From Gracilariopsis chorda (lineage: Eukaryota > Rhodophyta > Florideophyceae > Gracilariales > Gracilariaceae), in the NCBI GenBank assembly GCA_003194525.1, contig NBIV01000001.1, forward strand, positions 992,001 through 1,056,000: 64,000 nucleotides of DNA, given 5' to 3'. The position numbers and the translations under genes are program-made. Below, piece by piece: positions 1 to 11,090 of the stretch (position 1 is the stretch's first letter; each line of letters starts with the position of its first letter). Under the pieces are notes generated by a model. The model was not told the DNA's origin, ran no database searches, and saw nothing but the letters and a program-made list of their open reading frames with translations.

Positions 1-1490
1 AATATTCCGAGACATCAGAATCAGATGAACAATACTCACGTGATGCTCCAGGCCAAAACATGACGAAGAAGAAATGCAGACTGGTCTTTCTATGTTTTGC
101 TGCAGCGCAATACAAAAGACGGTTAGCTCTTAAAATGGAAGCAGGTGTTCGATGAGCCCATGCACCATGTGTTTCTTCGAGTCGAACAAGCGGTGTAGTT
201 TTCAAACGACTGCTCTCTGCAAAGCGAAGTTTGTGTCGACTCTCTCACGTAGAGAGAAGGAAAGGCTGACTGATAATGGCCGGAGTACGCAGAATTCGTG
301 TGCTGATAAAATGTCGAGCCACACGCTACAGAGCAGTCGATTCTTTTTCAATCGCCGTGACACAGGACATGTGTTTTTAATGTAGATGCTTTTGAGCCGA
401 CACAATGTAGGGTCAGCAGCTTGGCGGAGGACCTTTCAATTCGAGAAGAAACATGGGAAGTGGTTGAGCACGTATGAACGAACCAAAGTGACTGTGCGGT
501 TCCTTACAATCCATGCACACAGTTTCAGTGTAGATGGCATAGGCTGCGTTTTTGTTGATTCTGAAGAGTTGTCCATTTTATATGTTATGATAGTATGATG
601 CAGGCCCACTACGTCTCTTTGAAGAAAGAAATCTTCTGCAGCAAAGAAGGTCTGTGTCTTCGAAAAGGCCAGGACCTTCGGTGGTCGTTGAATTACATGT
701 GCAGCTCGTTGCCCTTCCGCTCTCTTGAGGATTGCAAAACAAAGTGATCCAAGTCGTTTTCCAACTTTCGCAGCAATGGCAACGATTGCATCTATTCACT
801 GTACAGATATTTCTCTTCGCCCAATGTGCGCTAGCATCTTCAGTTCTGTTGATTCGGCTTCTGACATCAGGACCTCTAGCTAGAAGTTCTGTGAGCAAGC
901 TTGAAAGGTACTGTTCTGCATCAGAGTAAAGGGCTACCTTACCACCAGCAATGTGATTGGGAGCTCAACGCAGTTGCATGGTAGAAGGTTACATCTTCAG
1001 CTGCTGAGGTCCATATGAGAACAGACTGCGGTCTCTTTTTGGTATCAGCAATTTTTATGACGATGGGAGTCGGGCGTCATCATGAAGACGAGTTCAAGGA
1101 TATCAGGGTGGTTCTGTTTGGGTGTGAAGGGTGTAAGATGGTTGGAGGAGCGCTTTGAACGGAGTGGCCTGCACTGCGCTCGTTAGAGTGGGGTGAAACG
1201 CATCAGTTCATGTCAAAGAACAGTCGGAGTTCATCAGTGTGTTCCACGTGATGACAGCATTGGTCGACGCGGACGCGTAGAACAAGATGAGAAGAGAAAC
1301 TGTACAATGCATCGTAGCTCTACCGATGTTGCTGCAAGGTTTCGGAGGTTTGCAAAAATTTCGACACCCTATCTGTCAAAAGTACCGCCGCACCCTTGGG
1401 CAGTGCGCGCATGATGCACCGACAGGTTAATAACGCAGGGCGGGTAGATATGCTAATGACGAGTCGAGAAGCGTTGATGAAACGGGGAGA
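1..1490. other. Gene-poor spacer at left edge
   Basis: I find no convincing gene here. All open frames are under about 130 codons and show no recognisable domain. Around 625-700 there is loose similarity to 8640-8720 (both carry an aaggccaag/aggccaggac-like core), which could be old transposon debris, but it is too diverged to call by eye. Confidence 0.5.
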
Positions 1491-2335
1491 ATGAAAATGA
1501 AAGCATCGGGATGGATACCGAGCACGGAAGTGTCAGTGGCGCTTGTGCGCAAACGTATTGATGTCTGGAAGACAAATCTATGTGATATCAGTTTAAAGCA
1601 GCTAAGCGCGACGGTGCTCTCCGAAGACGAAGAGCGGCGCGCGTCGCAGGCGAAATATAAGGCGGTAAGCTACTTGTACACAGCGGTCAAAGACGTTACG
1701 CGTGTTCTGACTGAATCCTACTGCGTTGAATGTCGCGCATGCTGCAGAGCGGAGAGAGGTTTCGGGCATGCAGAGCGTGCGTGCGCGACGTACTGGCGCG
1801 CTATCTACACAATGTGCACGCACATGAAATCGAGTTTCGCAGGGGTGAGCACGGAAAGCTGCTCCTGCGCGACAACGATGAGCTAAGTTTCAACGTATCG
1901 CACAGCGGCAACATGGGACTAATAGCGGTGACGACCGGCATGGACATTGGGGTAGACGTGGAAACGGCGGGGCGAACTATTGGACGAATGCATGCATTGG
2001 CACGAAGAAGCTTTGGTGACGGAGAGATGCGGCAACTAGAAGCGGCTGGGAGTGACGAGAAGATGCGCACTTTTTTGCAGTTGTGGACAAGGAAGGAGGC
2101 GTTTGTGAAGTGCACTGGCGAGGGCATTCAACGCGGACTACGTTCGTTCGAGGTGGATGTGCGAAGCGGAACGGTACTCGTGGCGGACGATACCGCACAG
2201 CCGAAATGCGAATGGACGGTACGCGACGTGTCGGTGGACGACCGTCACATCGGGGCGCTCTGCTACTCCTATTCGACCGTCCACGGCAGTGCAGTAGCGC
2301 CACACCTGCGGCACCTGCAATGGCGCGCAACGTGA
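1491..2335 (+). CDS. 4'-phosphopantetheinyl transferase (Sfp type), 2 exons
   Basis: Transfers the phosphopantetheine arm of CoA to a serine of carrier proteins (fatty-acid ACP, polyketide or NRPS carrier domains, possibly aminoadipate reductase). Exon 1 is 1491-1664; the intron is 1665-1747 (gtaagc...ctgcag, 83 bp) and falls between codons; exon 2 is 1748-2335, giving 253 aa. The join restores the Sfp-family run in which an LSEDEERRAS segment leads into the RFRACRACVRDVLARYL helix. The Mg/CoA motifs are visible: GVDVE after MDI (about residue 130) and LWTRKEAFVKCTGEGI (the W-x-x-KEA-x-x-K signature, about 175-190). The last ~15 residues are not conserved. No transit peptide is obvious, so a cytosolic enzyme is likely. 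Family call is firm; exact carrier substrates cannot be told. Confidence 0.88.
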
Positions 2336-2844
2336 AAGGAGCGCCAAACGAAAACGCAATCGCGCATCGAAACGGCAACAGTCGCACAACGACAACACGT
2401 TGCAACGTGGCTATGTCGTACTGGCGCGCCAACTCACGCGTCCATTCGCGCGCCACCAAACACATGCAAAGGCACGACGCGTCCCAAGGGGGGCGCGGCA
2501 AGCAAGGGAGCACCGGCAGGCGCCCCGTCCGGGGACACCAAGCGGCCCGGCCCGGGGCGCAGCTCATGTCAGTTTGCGTGCGCGCAGCTGTGTCGCCTGC
2601 TGTGCAACGCCATGCAGCTTCGTCGTCGCACCCCCCCGTCGCCCTCACTAACCGAAACCGCGTCCCCTTTTCTCCCGGCGAGACGGAGCGCTTACCCCGT
2701 CCGCACCATCGTCGCGCCATTCATCCATCTCCGTCCCACCCCTTCCAACAGCGCCACCATTCCCTCCCTAACAACCCCCCCCATCCACCCCGCGTAAAGC
2801 TCCGTATCTGAAATTCCGATTTCGATTTGCTCCCCTCGAAAATT
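2336..2844. other. C-rich spacer / 5' region of SNF2 gene
   Basis: The strand is strongly pyrimidine- and CCC-rich, which leaves long open frames on both strands (for example 2083-2811 and 1977-2720) that are composition artefacts. It probably holds the 3' UTR of the transferase gene and the promoter/5' UTR of the SNF2 gene. No TATA box was recognised. Confidence 0.45.
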
Positions 2845-5800
2845 ATGTCCGCAAACAAAGCGCTCGAAATTGCAGCCCTAGCCGCTGGAGTTCCTACCAG
2901 AGTTCCCCAGCTCATCGTTCACCAGGCCGCTTCCCAGTTACGTCGACTGCTCGACTCAGGCGTTCCGCCGACAGACCCCAGAGTTCAGTCTCTGCTTCAA
3001 CTGGTCAACCAAGCTCGCCTAATTCTTCTTCCCACTTCAAATGATGCTGCCAGAACCGCTCCCGACCTCGTTTCCAGCGCTGTTCACATTGATGTGTCCA
3101 CAGCCACCATGGCCGCCATCATGGGCCTCAACAACGCCCACACCCTTCGCGGAGCCGCCGTAGCAGAGGCCAATGCGTATCTAGCCGCAAAACCTGCCTC
3201 TCAGCCCCCAGGCCCTCAAACGCCAACCCTCAAGCTCTCTCTCAAACCAAAGCTGGCGCGAAAAGCTACCGACGCGTTACTCCAACTTATCACTACCGAC
3301 TCCGAGCTCGGTGAGCGCGCTCACAATGATGTTCATGCCAAGAACTCCGTCATGGCTCAGAAAATCCAACGAATGAAGGCCTCCACGCGACATGCAAATC
3401 TGCGTCGACGTCGAATGTCTGCTGATGCTCAATCCTCGGATATCACCCTGAGGGCCTCCAATTTGCATCACCCACCTGCCTCGGGTTATACCAGCAGTCA
3501 TCCGCCCTCTCTTGCTCCGTACCATCAGATCCCCACCGTCCCAACCGCCGTTAACAGGTCATTCACTCCAACCGTATCATTTTTAAAACCACCCGCTGGT
3601 CCCTCAATACATCGCCCTCCTTCACACCCGTCCACCAGTATCGACTTGCACTCTTTCGATCCGCTCAACCCGTCTTACCGTCGACCACTCAGTACTGCGC
3701 AGTTTTCACGGTATCGCAAGCCCATAATACTCAAAGAACGCCCTGAAAAGCACATCGCCAACGATGCTATAGTTTCACAAAAGGGTGTCATGAATGATAC
3801 CATGTGTACCCCCGAGCATGTTATGGAGGCTTTTTTGTACCCCCCAGCCAGCAGGATTCAACAAGTTCAACACGAGAACTTTGACAATCAAACAAAGATC
3901 AGATCAGTCCTCACAGAACGAGAGCGTGTTATTCTACGCCTCTTACGCCGTCGCCGTGCCGAACTGGCTGCCATGCCCCTCGACATGACTGAGCAAACGA
4001 GACGCAATGCAATTATTGAGGCAAAGCAGCTCTCTTTGCTCGAAATGCAGAGAGTCGTTAGGAACAGGGTTTGTACTGAGATGAAGAAAATGTATTCACT
4101 TGCCATTCAGGAAGACGGATTTGTACCCCCAGATCATCTCTCTCGTCTTTTTAGGCGAAGAGATCCACCCATTTATTCTTACACCGATGGATACCCACGA
4201 ATCACTCCTTTTGATACCGTTCCCGAGATGCCTCCAAGGCATCCAGAAACCATAGCCAAAGACAGCATCCGCATGGCCGAATTCGATAAGTCGCGCATGG
4301 AGGCTCTAAAGTCGCAGAGAAAGAACGATCTTCAGGCAAAACTCCTTGTGCACTACAATAACTTCAAGAATGCCGTTTCTGAGGGCAAGAGCGCCCGTGC
4401 CCGCATCTGGAAGAACTTCGAACGCTACTTGATAGAGAAAAAGAGGGCAGAGGAGAGACGCCGAAAACTTGAACGAATTGAGCGGTTGAGGTTGCTCCGA
4501 AGTAATGATGAGCAAGCTTACCTGAAATTACTGAAAAACACAAAGAATGAACGTCTCTTGCAGCTAGTACGTCAAACCGACAGTTATCTCATGCGCATTG
4601 GCGCTCAGGTTGAACGCGAACGAGAAAAAGTAGAGGAGTCTATGGGCATGTACAATACTTTCAATGAGGAACTGCGCGAGAATGACACTGTCCCGATAGA
4701 CGCTATGAGGAGAAGAAGGGATTTGTATTATACCGTTACGCACTCTGTACAGGAAGAAGTTCGGCAGCCATCCATCATGGTTCACGGTACTCTGAAAGCT
4801 TATCAGCTGGAAGGACTTAAGTGGATGGTGTCCTTGTATAACAACAATCTTAATGGAATTCTTGCAGATGAAATGGGGCTCGGGAAAACCATTCAAACCA
4901 TATCTCTTGTCACGTACTTGGTAGAGATGAAGAAGAACCACGGACCTTTTCTTATTATCGTACCATTGAGCACCATGGGAAACTGGGTACGTGAGCTAGA
5001 TCTGTGGGCCCCTTCCCTGAACAAAATTGTTTACAGAGGTGACAAGTCCACCCGCAAGAATATCCAACAGACGCAAATGGCGAACGGTGATTACAACGTT
5101 GTGCTGACCACGTATGAGTTCACAGTTAAAGATCAGCACGTGCTCAGTCCGATTTACTGGCAGTATATCGTCATCGATGAGGGTCATCGTATGAAGAACG
5201 CCAACTGCAAGCTGGCAATGACCCTTGGCGTCAAGTACAAATCTCGAAACCGACTTCTTCTTACTGGAACTCCATTGCAGAATAATCTCACTGAACTATG
5301 GGCTCTTCTCAACTTTCTGCTTCCAACAATTTTCGCGTCCGCGGATACCTTCGAGACGTGGTTCAAGAAGCCATTTGAAACTGCACTTGGAGATTCTGCG
5401 GAGCTAGAAGAGGAGGAAACTCTCCTCGTCATTAATCGCCTGCATCAGGTTCTTCGACCATTCTTATTACGAAGGTTGAAGACGGATGTGGAATCACAGT
5501 TGCCACAGAAGGTTGAACATGTTCTTCATTGTGCCATGTCGTCCTGGCAGAAAGTTATTTATCGTCAGGTCATGAACCGAATTGGATTGGCCACCGGCAA
5601 GTCCAATGGAGTGCGAGCATTCAACAACTTGCTCATGCAGTGCAAGAAGGTGTGCAATCATCCGTACCTTTTCTATGACTACGAATCAATCGCGAGTCTT
5701 CCCCAAGACTATCTTGTCAGAGCCAGTGGAAAGTTTCACCTTCTCCATCATATGCTTCCAAAACTACGATTGCATGGACATCGAACACTCATTTTTTCGC

Positions 5801-7647
5801 AAATGACGGCTGCTCTGGATTATTTGGAGTACTTCTTGGGTGTCATTGGCGTTCATTACCTTCGACTTGACGGAACAACGAAGGCAGATGATCGACAGGC
5901 ACTTCTGAACAAGTTCAATGCCAAAGATTCTCCGTATTTTTGTTTCTTGCTTTCGACTCGTGCGGGAGGCCTCGGTTTAAATCTCCAAACGGCGGACACC
6001 GTGATTATTTTTGATTCGGACTGGAATCCTATGATGGATCTTCAGGCTCAAGACCGCGCTCATCGCATCGGACAAACTAAAGTTGTACGCGTGTTTCGCT
6101 TGATTTGTCCTAGTACAATTGAGGAGAAGATTCTGGAACAAGCCAATCGCAAGCTCCAGGTCGACGCTCAAATCATTCAGGCAGGTCAATTTAACAACAA
6201 GAGTACTGAAATGGACAGGCATCAGATGCTTAAGGGTATTCTTCGACAAAGGAACGAAGATGACGGCACAGCAAGTATTCCGACGATGGAGGAACTGAAC
6301 CGGTTGTTTGCGCAAGACGATGACGAGTACGACGAGTTCGTTAAGTACGACCAAGACATTGCTAGTAACGGTTATTTCAAGCCTATATTCGCGGAGGAAA
6401 GAGAATTACCAGACTGGGTGTTGCAACCAGAGATAGATCAGAAGACTGCCGAGGAAAAAGAACAAGAGATTCTCTTGTCTCACGGTCGAGGACGAAGAAA
6501 GCGAAAAGTGATGCACGATATTGACAGCTTAACTGAGGCTGAGTGGTTAAAGGTAATGGAGGGAGAGGCTACTATGGAAGAAGTGTTCCGAAAGAGGAAG
6601 AAACGTCGAGAGAGCAGGCAGAGCGAAAGCAAGAAAAGCGAATCCGAAGAAGGAAAGAATTCGTACGAGAATGGCACTGATAATCAGAAGCCTGGAACTA
6701 GGAAAAGAATCAAACCGACCAACTCCTCTGACTCGCGCCTTGGGAGTGTTCCGTGTTCATCAACTTCGAAAGATACAAACAGCGAAAAGCCCAATGGCTC
6801 TTACCCAGGCAGCACAAACGGACCAAATTCAAGCTTTGATCTTAGGAATGAGGGCCAAAACAAATCCGCTGAATATGAGCTGGGTGTGGAGGGTTCTGTC
6901 GGCGCTATTGAACAAACTATTGGAAACCGCATCACTGAAAGCGATGGAGAACAACTACTCGCAGATAAAAAATCTAAAATGAAACATGAGACCGTCGTTC
7001 CGGTATATGTGAAACTGCGTATTCGTACACCGTGCAGTGATACTAACATGAGACCTGATGAAGACAACAACAGACGGCAGGGATCTTCCACCAGAAAGCG
7101 ACGAAGATCCCAGAAAGTAATAGAGATGGCGAACGGGACAGAAGCAGAATTGTATAAGCGACACAAGAAGAAGCAAAAAACCTCGTCCCTGGCAGATAGT
7201 CGATCATCCGTGGATGTGATAGAAGGCAAGGGATATTCGAAACAATCATCACCGGCGAATCTTCCAGGTAGAGTAAGGAAGGTAAGAGTGTATAACAGTG
7301 GCAGTTCATCTGATAATGAACGATCTGAACTAATGAAAGAGGCGACACCCGAAGTGATGGGAAAAGCCCCACATTCCTCTGGTTACAGACAAAGCGTATT
7401 TAGCACTAAGACAGCAGGTAGAAGCGATCTCAAAAACAGCTCTCAGGGCAAAGGCGCTAGACAATGGGAGGAGAGCGAAGGTTCGACAAAAAGGGGAAAA
7501 CCACTGGAGAATAGCGGTGGGTGGAAAAGGTCTCGGAACACCAGAGAGATACCAAATGGAAAATTTCCCGGCAGACAAAGGGGAAACGGGAAACAATCGA
7601 TTTTATTGAGACTTCGCATAAGACCACCGAGTAGCATAGAGCACTGA
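2845..7647 (+). CDS. SNF2: SNF2-family chromatin remodelling ATPase (Brahma/Snf2 subfamily)
   Basis: Catalytic ATPase of a SWI/SNF-type chromatin-remodelling complex, acting in the nucleus. It is a single-exon gene of 1600 aa. I start at the first ATG, 2845; the open frame before it only offers TTG. Order of domains: a Pro/Ser-rich N-terminus (1-400), an HSA helix rich in Arg/Lys/Glu (about 480-590), the DExx lobe with Walker A DEMGLGKT (about 673) and motif II DEGH (about 776), then the helicase C lobe ending in motif VI QDRAHRIGQ (about 1070). A SnAC-like segment around 1120-1175 (TMEELNRLFAQDDDEYDEF) places it in the Snf2/Brahma subfamily rather than ISWI or CHD. The last 400 residues are basic, low-complexity and repetitive; I see no bromodomain, unlike animal Brahma or yeast Snf2. 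Very confident in family, fairly confident in subfamily. Confidence 0.95.
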   Translation: MSANKALEIAALAAGVPTRVPQLIVHQAASQLRRLLDSGVPPTDPRVQSLLQLVNQARLILLPTSNDAARTAPDLVSSAVHIDVSTATMAAIMGLNNAHTLRGAAVAEANAYLAAKPASQPPGPQTPTLKLSLKPKLARKATDALLQLITTDSELGERAHNDVHAKNSVMAQKIQRMKASTRHANLRRRRMSADAQSSDITLRASNLHHPPASGYTSSHPPSLAPYHQIPTVPTAVNRSFTPTVSFLKPPAGPSIHRPPSHPSTSIDLHSFDPLNPSYRRPLSTAQFSRYRKPIILKERPEKHIANDAIVSQKGVMNDTMCTPEHVMEAFLYPPASRIQQVQHENFDNQTKIRSVLTERERVILRLLRRRRAELAAMPLDMTEQTRRNAIIEAKQLSLLEMQRVVRNRVCTEMKKMYSLAIQEDGFVPPDHLSRLFRRRDPPIYSYTDGYPRITPFDTVPEMPPRHPETIAKDSIRMAEFDKSRMEALKSQRKNDLQAKLLVHYNNFKNAVSEGKSARARIWKNFERYLIEKKRAEERRRKLERIERLRLLRSNDEQAYLKLLKNTKNERLLQLVRQTDSYLMRIGAQVEREREKVEESMGMYNTFNEELRENDTVPIDAMRRRRDLYYTVTHSVQEEVRQPSIMVHGTLKAYQLEGLKWMVSLYNNNLNGILADEMGLGKTIQTISLVTYLVEMKKNHGPFLIIVPLSTMGNWVRELDLWAPSLNKIVYRGDKSTRKNIQQTQMANGDYNVVLTTYEFTVKDQHVLSPIYWQYIVIDEGHRMKNANCKLAMTLGVKYKSRNRLLLTGTPLQNNLTELWALLNFLLPTIFASADTFETWFKKPFETALGDSAELEEEETLLVINRLHQVLRPFLLRRLKTDVESQLPQKVEHVLHCAMSSWQKVIYRQVMNRIGLATGKSNGVRAFNNLLMQCKKVCNHPYLFYDYESIASLPQDYLVRASGKFHLLHHMLPKLRLHGHRTLIFSQMTAALDYLEYFLGVIGVHYLRLDGTTKADDRQALLNKFNAKDSPYFCFLLSTRAGGLGLNLQTADTVIIFDSDWNPMMDLQAQDRAHRIGQTKVVRVFRLICPSTIEEKILEQANRKLQVDAQIIQAGQFNNKSTEMDRHQMLKGILRQRNEDDGTASIPTMEELNRLFAQDDDEYDEFVKYDQDIASNGYFKPIFAEERELPDWVLQPEIDQKTAEEKEQEILLSHGRGRRKRKVMHDIDSLTEAEWLKVMEGEATMEEVFRKRKKRRESRQSESKKSESEEGKNSYENGTDNQKPGTRKRIKPTNSSDSRLGSVPCSSTSKDTNSEKPNGSYPGSTNGPNSSFDLRNEGQNKSAEYELGVEGSVGAIEQTIGNRITESDGEQLLADKKSKMKHETVVPVYVKLRIRTPCSDTNMRPDEDNNRRQGSSTRKRRRSQKVIEMANGTEAELYKRHKKKQKTSSLADSRSSVDVIEGKGYSKQSSPANLPGRVRKVRVYNSGSSSDNERSELMKEATPEVMGKAPHSSGYRQSVFSTKTAGRSDLKNSSQGKGARQWEESEGSTKRGKPLENSGGWKRSRNTREIPNGKFPGRQRGNGKQSILLRLRIRPPSSIEH

Positions 7648-9848
7648 GGGTATTTTCTGGTTCTCACTTTTCGAGAAGAGGACATTTGACTACCAAGGGT
7701 AGTGTCGGCAACAGCCAACAACATAAGGAGCATGTCTTGCTCTGAACCACTTGTATGGTACTCGGCGATTTTGTACTGCAACTCTTTTCTTGCACGTATG
7801 TTCCAATGTTACGCGGGCTGGTCGAGGAGCCGCGGCATTCGTGTTTGCTTTCACTCTAAAGAACTAACTCAACTTTCACCTAAACTCGCTCTATGTACAG
7901 TATTGCGTTTCCCACGGATATGATTGTTTTCCGATTTTCTTTCTTACCTCGTTTAAAACGCCTCCCCTTCCTGGTCACAGGGAGGGAAGCCCTCTCTGCT
8001 TTCAATGACATGTAAATCACATTTAATTGTGTAGAGGAAAATGATGTTGTGCCATTGGCGGCAAAAGAGTATCCCCACCCGTAGCACATCACCGTAGCAA
8101 CCCTATCTAGATGCGAAAGTCAGTCGCCTCACTGCGAGACGACTCGCTTCTCTAGCTGCTCGGAATCCCGTGAAATAGGTACACATAGCACTTTTGGACT
8201 TCTCTCAGGAGCTGGCATCTTGCGACTTCTGCCCAATCAGGGCAACCTCAAGACGTTGCCCACGGTCTGTGTGTTCGGAATTCCCAGAACACGGTGCTAA
8301 TCGGAGAGCCAATACACCTATTTCACTCTAGATGTACACAGGCTCATCGTATATTAACCCCCCATATGTTGGACCCCCTTCCAGTTCGCACAAGCACCGT
8401 CGTACTGGTTGCCACATCTCGACTGGTGTAACAAGGTATGTGCCTAAATAATTGCGTTCCTTTGTGATCTCTTGCCAGAGTGACCCTGCACCTCACGCGT
8501 ACGATGTATCCATGCTCCCGTAGGGTACTGTTACAGGTATATCCGTAACAAGTCGCACACAAGCTGAGAGTTGTTGCAGTACTGCTTCTTCTTTCTTCTT
8601 CATTGTGGTCAACAGCTTTCTATTACTAAGCTGAAGGAGAGCTTTCAGCAAAAGCTTTCTCTCTTCTGGAAGGCCAAGAACTTCTGTGGGTTACAGTACA
8701 ACGCGCCACAAGATAAAACGGAAATGTTCTTTGACTAAGAAACTTTGCAATGTTGCCGTAGCCAGGCGCGGATAAAAGAAGAGGAACGAGAAGAAGAGTT
8801 GAAGGGTTGTAAGGACGAAGACCGTTGCACGGTATGGTTCGACATGCTGAACACAACGAAAGAATTTGATTCAATGGATGTCCTTTTCATTCTGGTGCGT
8901 ACCCCGCTCGTCCTGGGAGACTATGGTGTCCTTGTGATCGTGTACAAGGGCAACTACAGTGCTCTATTGGCAGCGTTTCCATAGAACTTTGTTTGCACCG
9001 TTGTCGAGCAGGTAAGGAATACGTTGTTAGAAGCTTCTGTCCGTATAGACTCAACCGAAATAGTATACTTGTTGGTTTCTACTATTTCGGAAACAACCCT
9101 TAAGCTCGACAAGCACACAATCAATACGGCTCACGTTTCATACAACTGACCCTTTAGCTTCTTGAATCAATGATCATTTAGCCGTTCGATGTTACAAAAA
9201 GGCTGAGTATACCATGATAAGGACAAAGCTCTCGGACCCTCTGCCCCCTGCTCAATTAAGACATTGCTCATCGAATAAACTTTACAGAGTTCGAATCACG
9301 AATCCTTTGGAAGGAAGGAAGAAAGAGGCGTTCATTTGTCGTGAACTATTAATCTGCCACCATATTCCTTTTCATGGGGGTACCTTGACCGATTGGACAT
9401 ATCACAAATATACGCCAATCCATTTCGCTTCGTTCTAATTCTCATGATTGGAAGGTCGACGAAACGCGATGGACAGAGAAATGCCCGACATTCTTGCAGT
9501 TCTTTCTCAAGGCGCCAGGACTGCGTCTTGCGAAAAGGGTGTGACAGCGCCTCGTATGTTCAGGGATCAGTGATTTGACAGTTTTCAAATCCTCGTTTGC
9601 ATCATCATGATATCATCAAGGCTGGCGTCACCTGCAAGTCATCTAACAAGAAGAGCACAAGCTGGCTGGTGGAAGATACGCAAGCTCGAAGTATAGGTAA
9701 GCTCACATGCTCGCATGCATGCGCATATGGGATCTGCTACCAAGGGTAGGTGCCGAACGACCCAATTTCTACCATTTTCTACACGTTGCTGCACACAAGG
9801 TAACATGGGTTATCTAACTGCTATCCCTTTGTAGGATCGCCCGCACAA
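7648..9848. other. 2.2-kb gene-free spacer
   Basis: No coding region, RNA gene or complete transposon can be supported. Open frames (for example 8745-8984) are short and unlike known proteins. A 13-bp imperfect palindrome ctaccaagggtag occurs at about 7690 and again at about 9739, each followed by a loosely similar tgtcgg/gtgccg tract. A small GC-rich inverted repeat (gcctcccc...ggagggaagcc) lies near 7960-7990. Confidence 0.45.
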
Positions 9849-10361
9849 ATGCCGCTTGTCAGAACTGCACCTCTGTCTTCTCGCACAGCCGTATTTGTTT
9901 GCTTTCCCGCCTTGCTCACACCCTGGAGCCGTTCACCCAGTACTCGGGTTCCACAGACGAAGAACTTCTCTCCGCGCTTCTCCTCACCATTGATCCACGG
10001 ATCCGTGTTTCAAACTATTTGCCTCACAAGATTCTCGACGAAGTATAGGTCAGGTCTACAGCCAAAAATGACGGAAGAAGTGATCCATCAACCCGATGAG
10101 AGTCGGTTCATCATTCGGCTTCATGAGGACCAAGAGCCGGCGTTCCTGGCGTACATAGTATCAGACACAGATAAAGTGTATGATTTGAACCACACCTACA
10201 CTCCACCCGCCCTACGCGGGAAGGGTGTAGCTGCAAAGCTTGTCAAGCACGCGACCTCATTCGCGAGAGAAAAGGGCTACAAGATCATTCCCACATGTTC
10301 GTACGTGGCGGTTTACATGGAACGTCATCCGGAAGATAAAGACGTACTTAGAGTGGAGTAG
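9849..10361 (+). CDS. Small GNAT-fold N-acetyltransferase (YjdJ/NATD1-like), probably organelle-targeted
   Basis: This is a short GCN5-related protein of the compact type (PF14542-like, as in human NATD1). Its role is unknown in the family; acetyl-CoA binding is expected. Residues 74-170 carry the domain: a FLAYIV strand, HTYTPPALRGKGVAAKLV (the R-G-x-G-x-A acetyl-CoA loop) and a CSYVAVYMERHPE segment typical of the family's C-terminus. The 73 residues before MTEEVI are Ser/Arg/Thr-rich with almost no acids and look like a plastid or mitochondrial targeting sequence, so I keep the 9849 ATG; a cytosolic form could start at 10068. Single exon. No functional link to its neighbours. Confidence 0.8.
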   Translation: MPLVRTAPLSSRTAVFVCFPALLTPWSRSPSTRVPQTKNFSPRFSSPLIHGSVFQTICLTRFSTKYRSGLQPKMTEEVIHQPDESRFIIRLHEDQEPAFLAYIVSDTDKVYDLNHTYTPPALRGKGVAAKLVKHATSFAREKGYKIIPTCSYVAVYMERHPEDKDVLRVE

Positions 10362-11090
10362 ATTACGAACGACGGTGTGTGCAGATTCAGTTATTGCTGA
10401 TTCAGCACTTAACACGAGTCTTGCGATGTTGTTACCAACGGTACCCTTCAATTGCGGCAGATGCTGACGGAACTTTTCAACATTTCAAAGTGCACAAGAA
10501 TGGATTTAGCGGGGCAATTTGAAAAAAAGAAACTGTCTCGGGAGTCCATTGTGTTTGAACAGAAGGCATGTACGTGTCGAACGGGGTAGTCTTACTAAGT
10601 AGACGCCCGTCCGTAACAAAATATGTTGCGATGTGCTCCTGCAGTAAAAGCAAACGCCAAGATGTTGGTCGTGCAAAGAGCGTAATAATAATATTAAGAT
10701 CAGTGACGTAATATACGGCCATTACGCATGTAGAAGTGTTGTATAGGGGTTGGGAGCTCTCCAAAGTATGAAAAGATTGCGATTTTTGGTGGGCCCATGA
10801 CGTTGAACCATTTAGTAAACGAATGAGTTTCGCGTTCGAGAAAGAACGAAGGAGATATATCCGTATTTGGAAATGTAGCAGAAACGAGGATGCGGTAGCA
10901 TGGTTTGCTCTGAGTGAAACAATGTGCACTGGCAATGAATAATGATGCGGAGTGGGGTGGGAGCGCTCCTTTGTGGCTTTATAAAGAGGTAGCGGTTCGG
11001 TGGGCTGAGGTGAGAGGTGTGAAGCGACAGAGGAGGTGCTTTAACAAAGACAAGGGCTGAAGTTGAGCACTTGTGTGTGTTTCCTTGAAG
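10362..11090. other. Spacer and promoter region upstream of the TIMP-like gene
   Basis: No gene seen. It separates two same-strand genes and contains the TATA-like box listed separately. Confidence 0.5.
10980..10986 (+). promoter_or_regulatory. TATA-like box for the TIMP-like gene
   Basis: The sequence tataaag lies 105 bp before the ATG at 11091, in a plain AT/GC-mixed background, at a plausible distance for a core promoter with a short leader. Motif match only. Confidence 0.4.

Noticed and set aside
1977-2811. Long overlapping frames on both strands (242 and 247 codons)
   Set aside because: They lie over the transferase gene end and a C-rich spacer, read as Arg/Pro/His-rich on both strands and show no domain; they are composition artefacts.
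8745-8984. 79-codon frame in the 2.2-kb spacer
   Set aside because: No recognisable domain, no codon or splice support; similar short frames occur on both strands.
9285-9305. gagttcgaatc word like a tRNA B box
   Set aside because: No matching acceptor or anticodon stem in the surrounding 100 bp.
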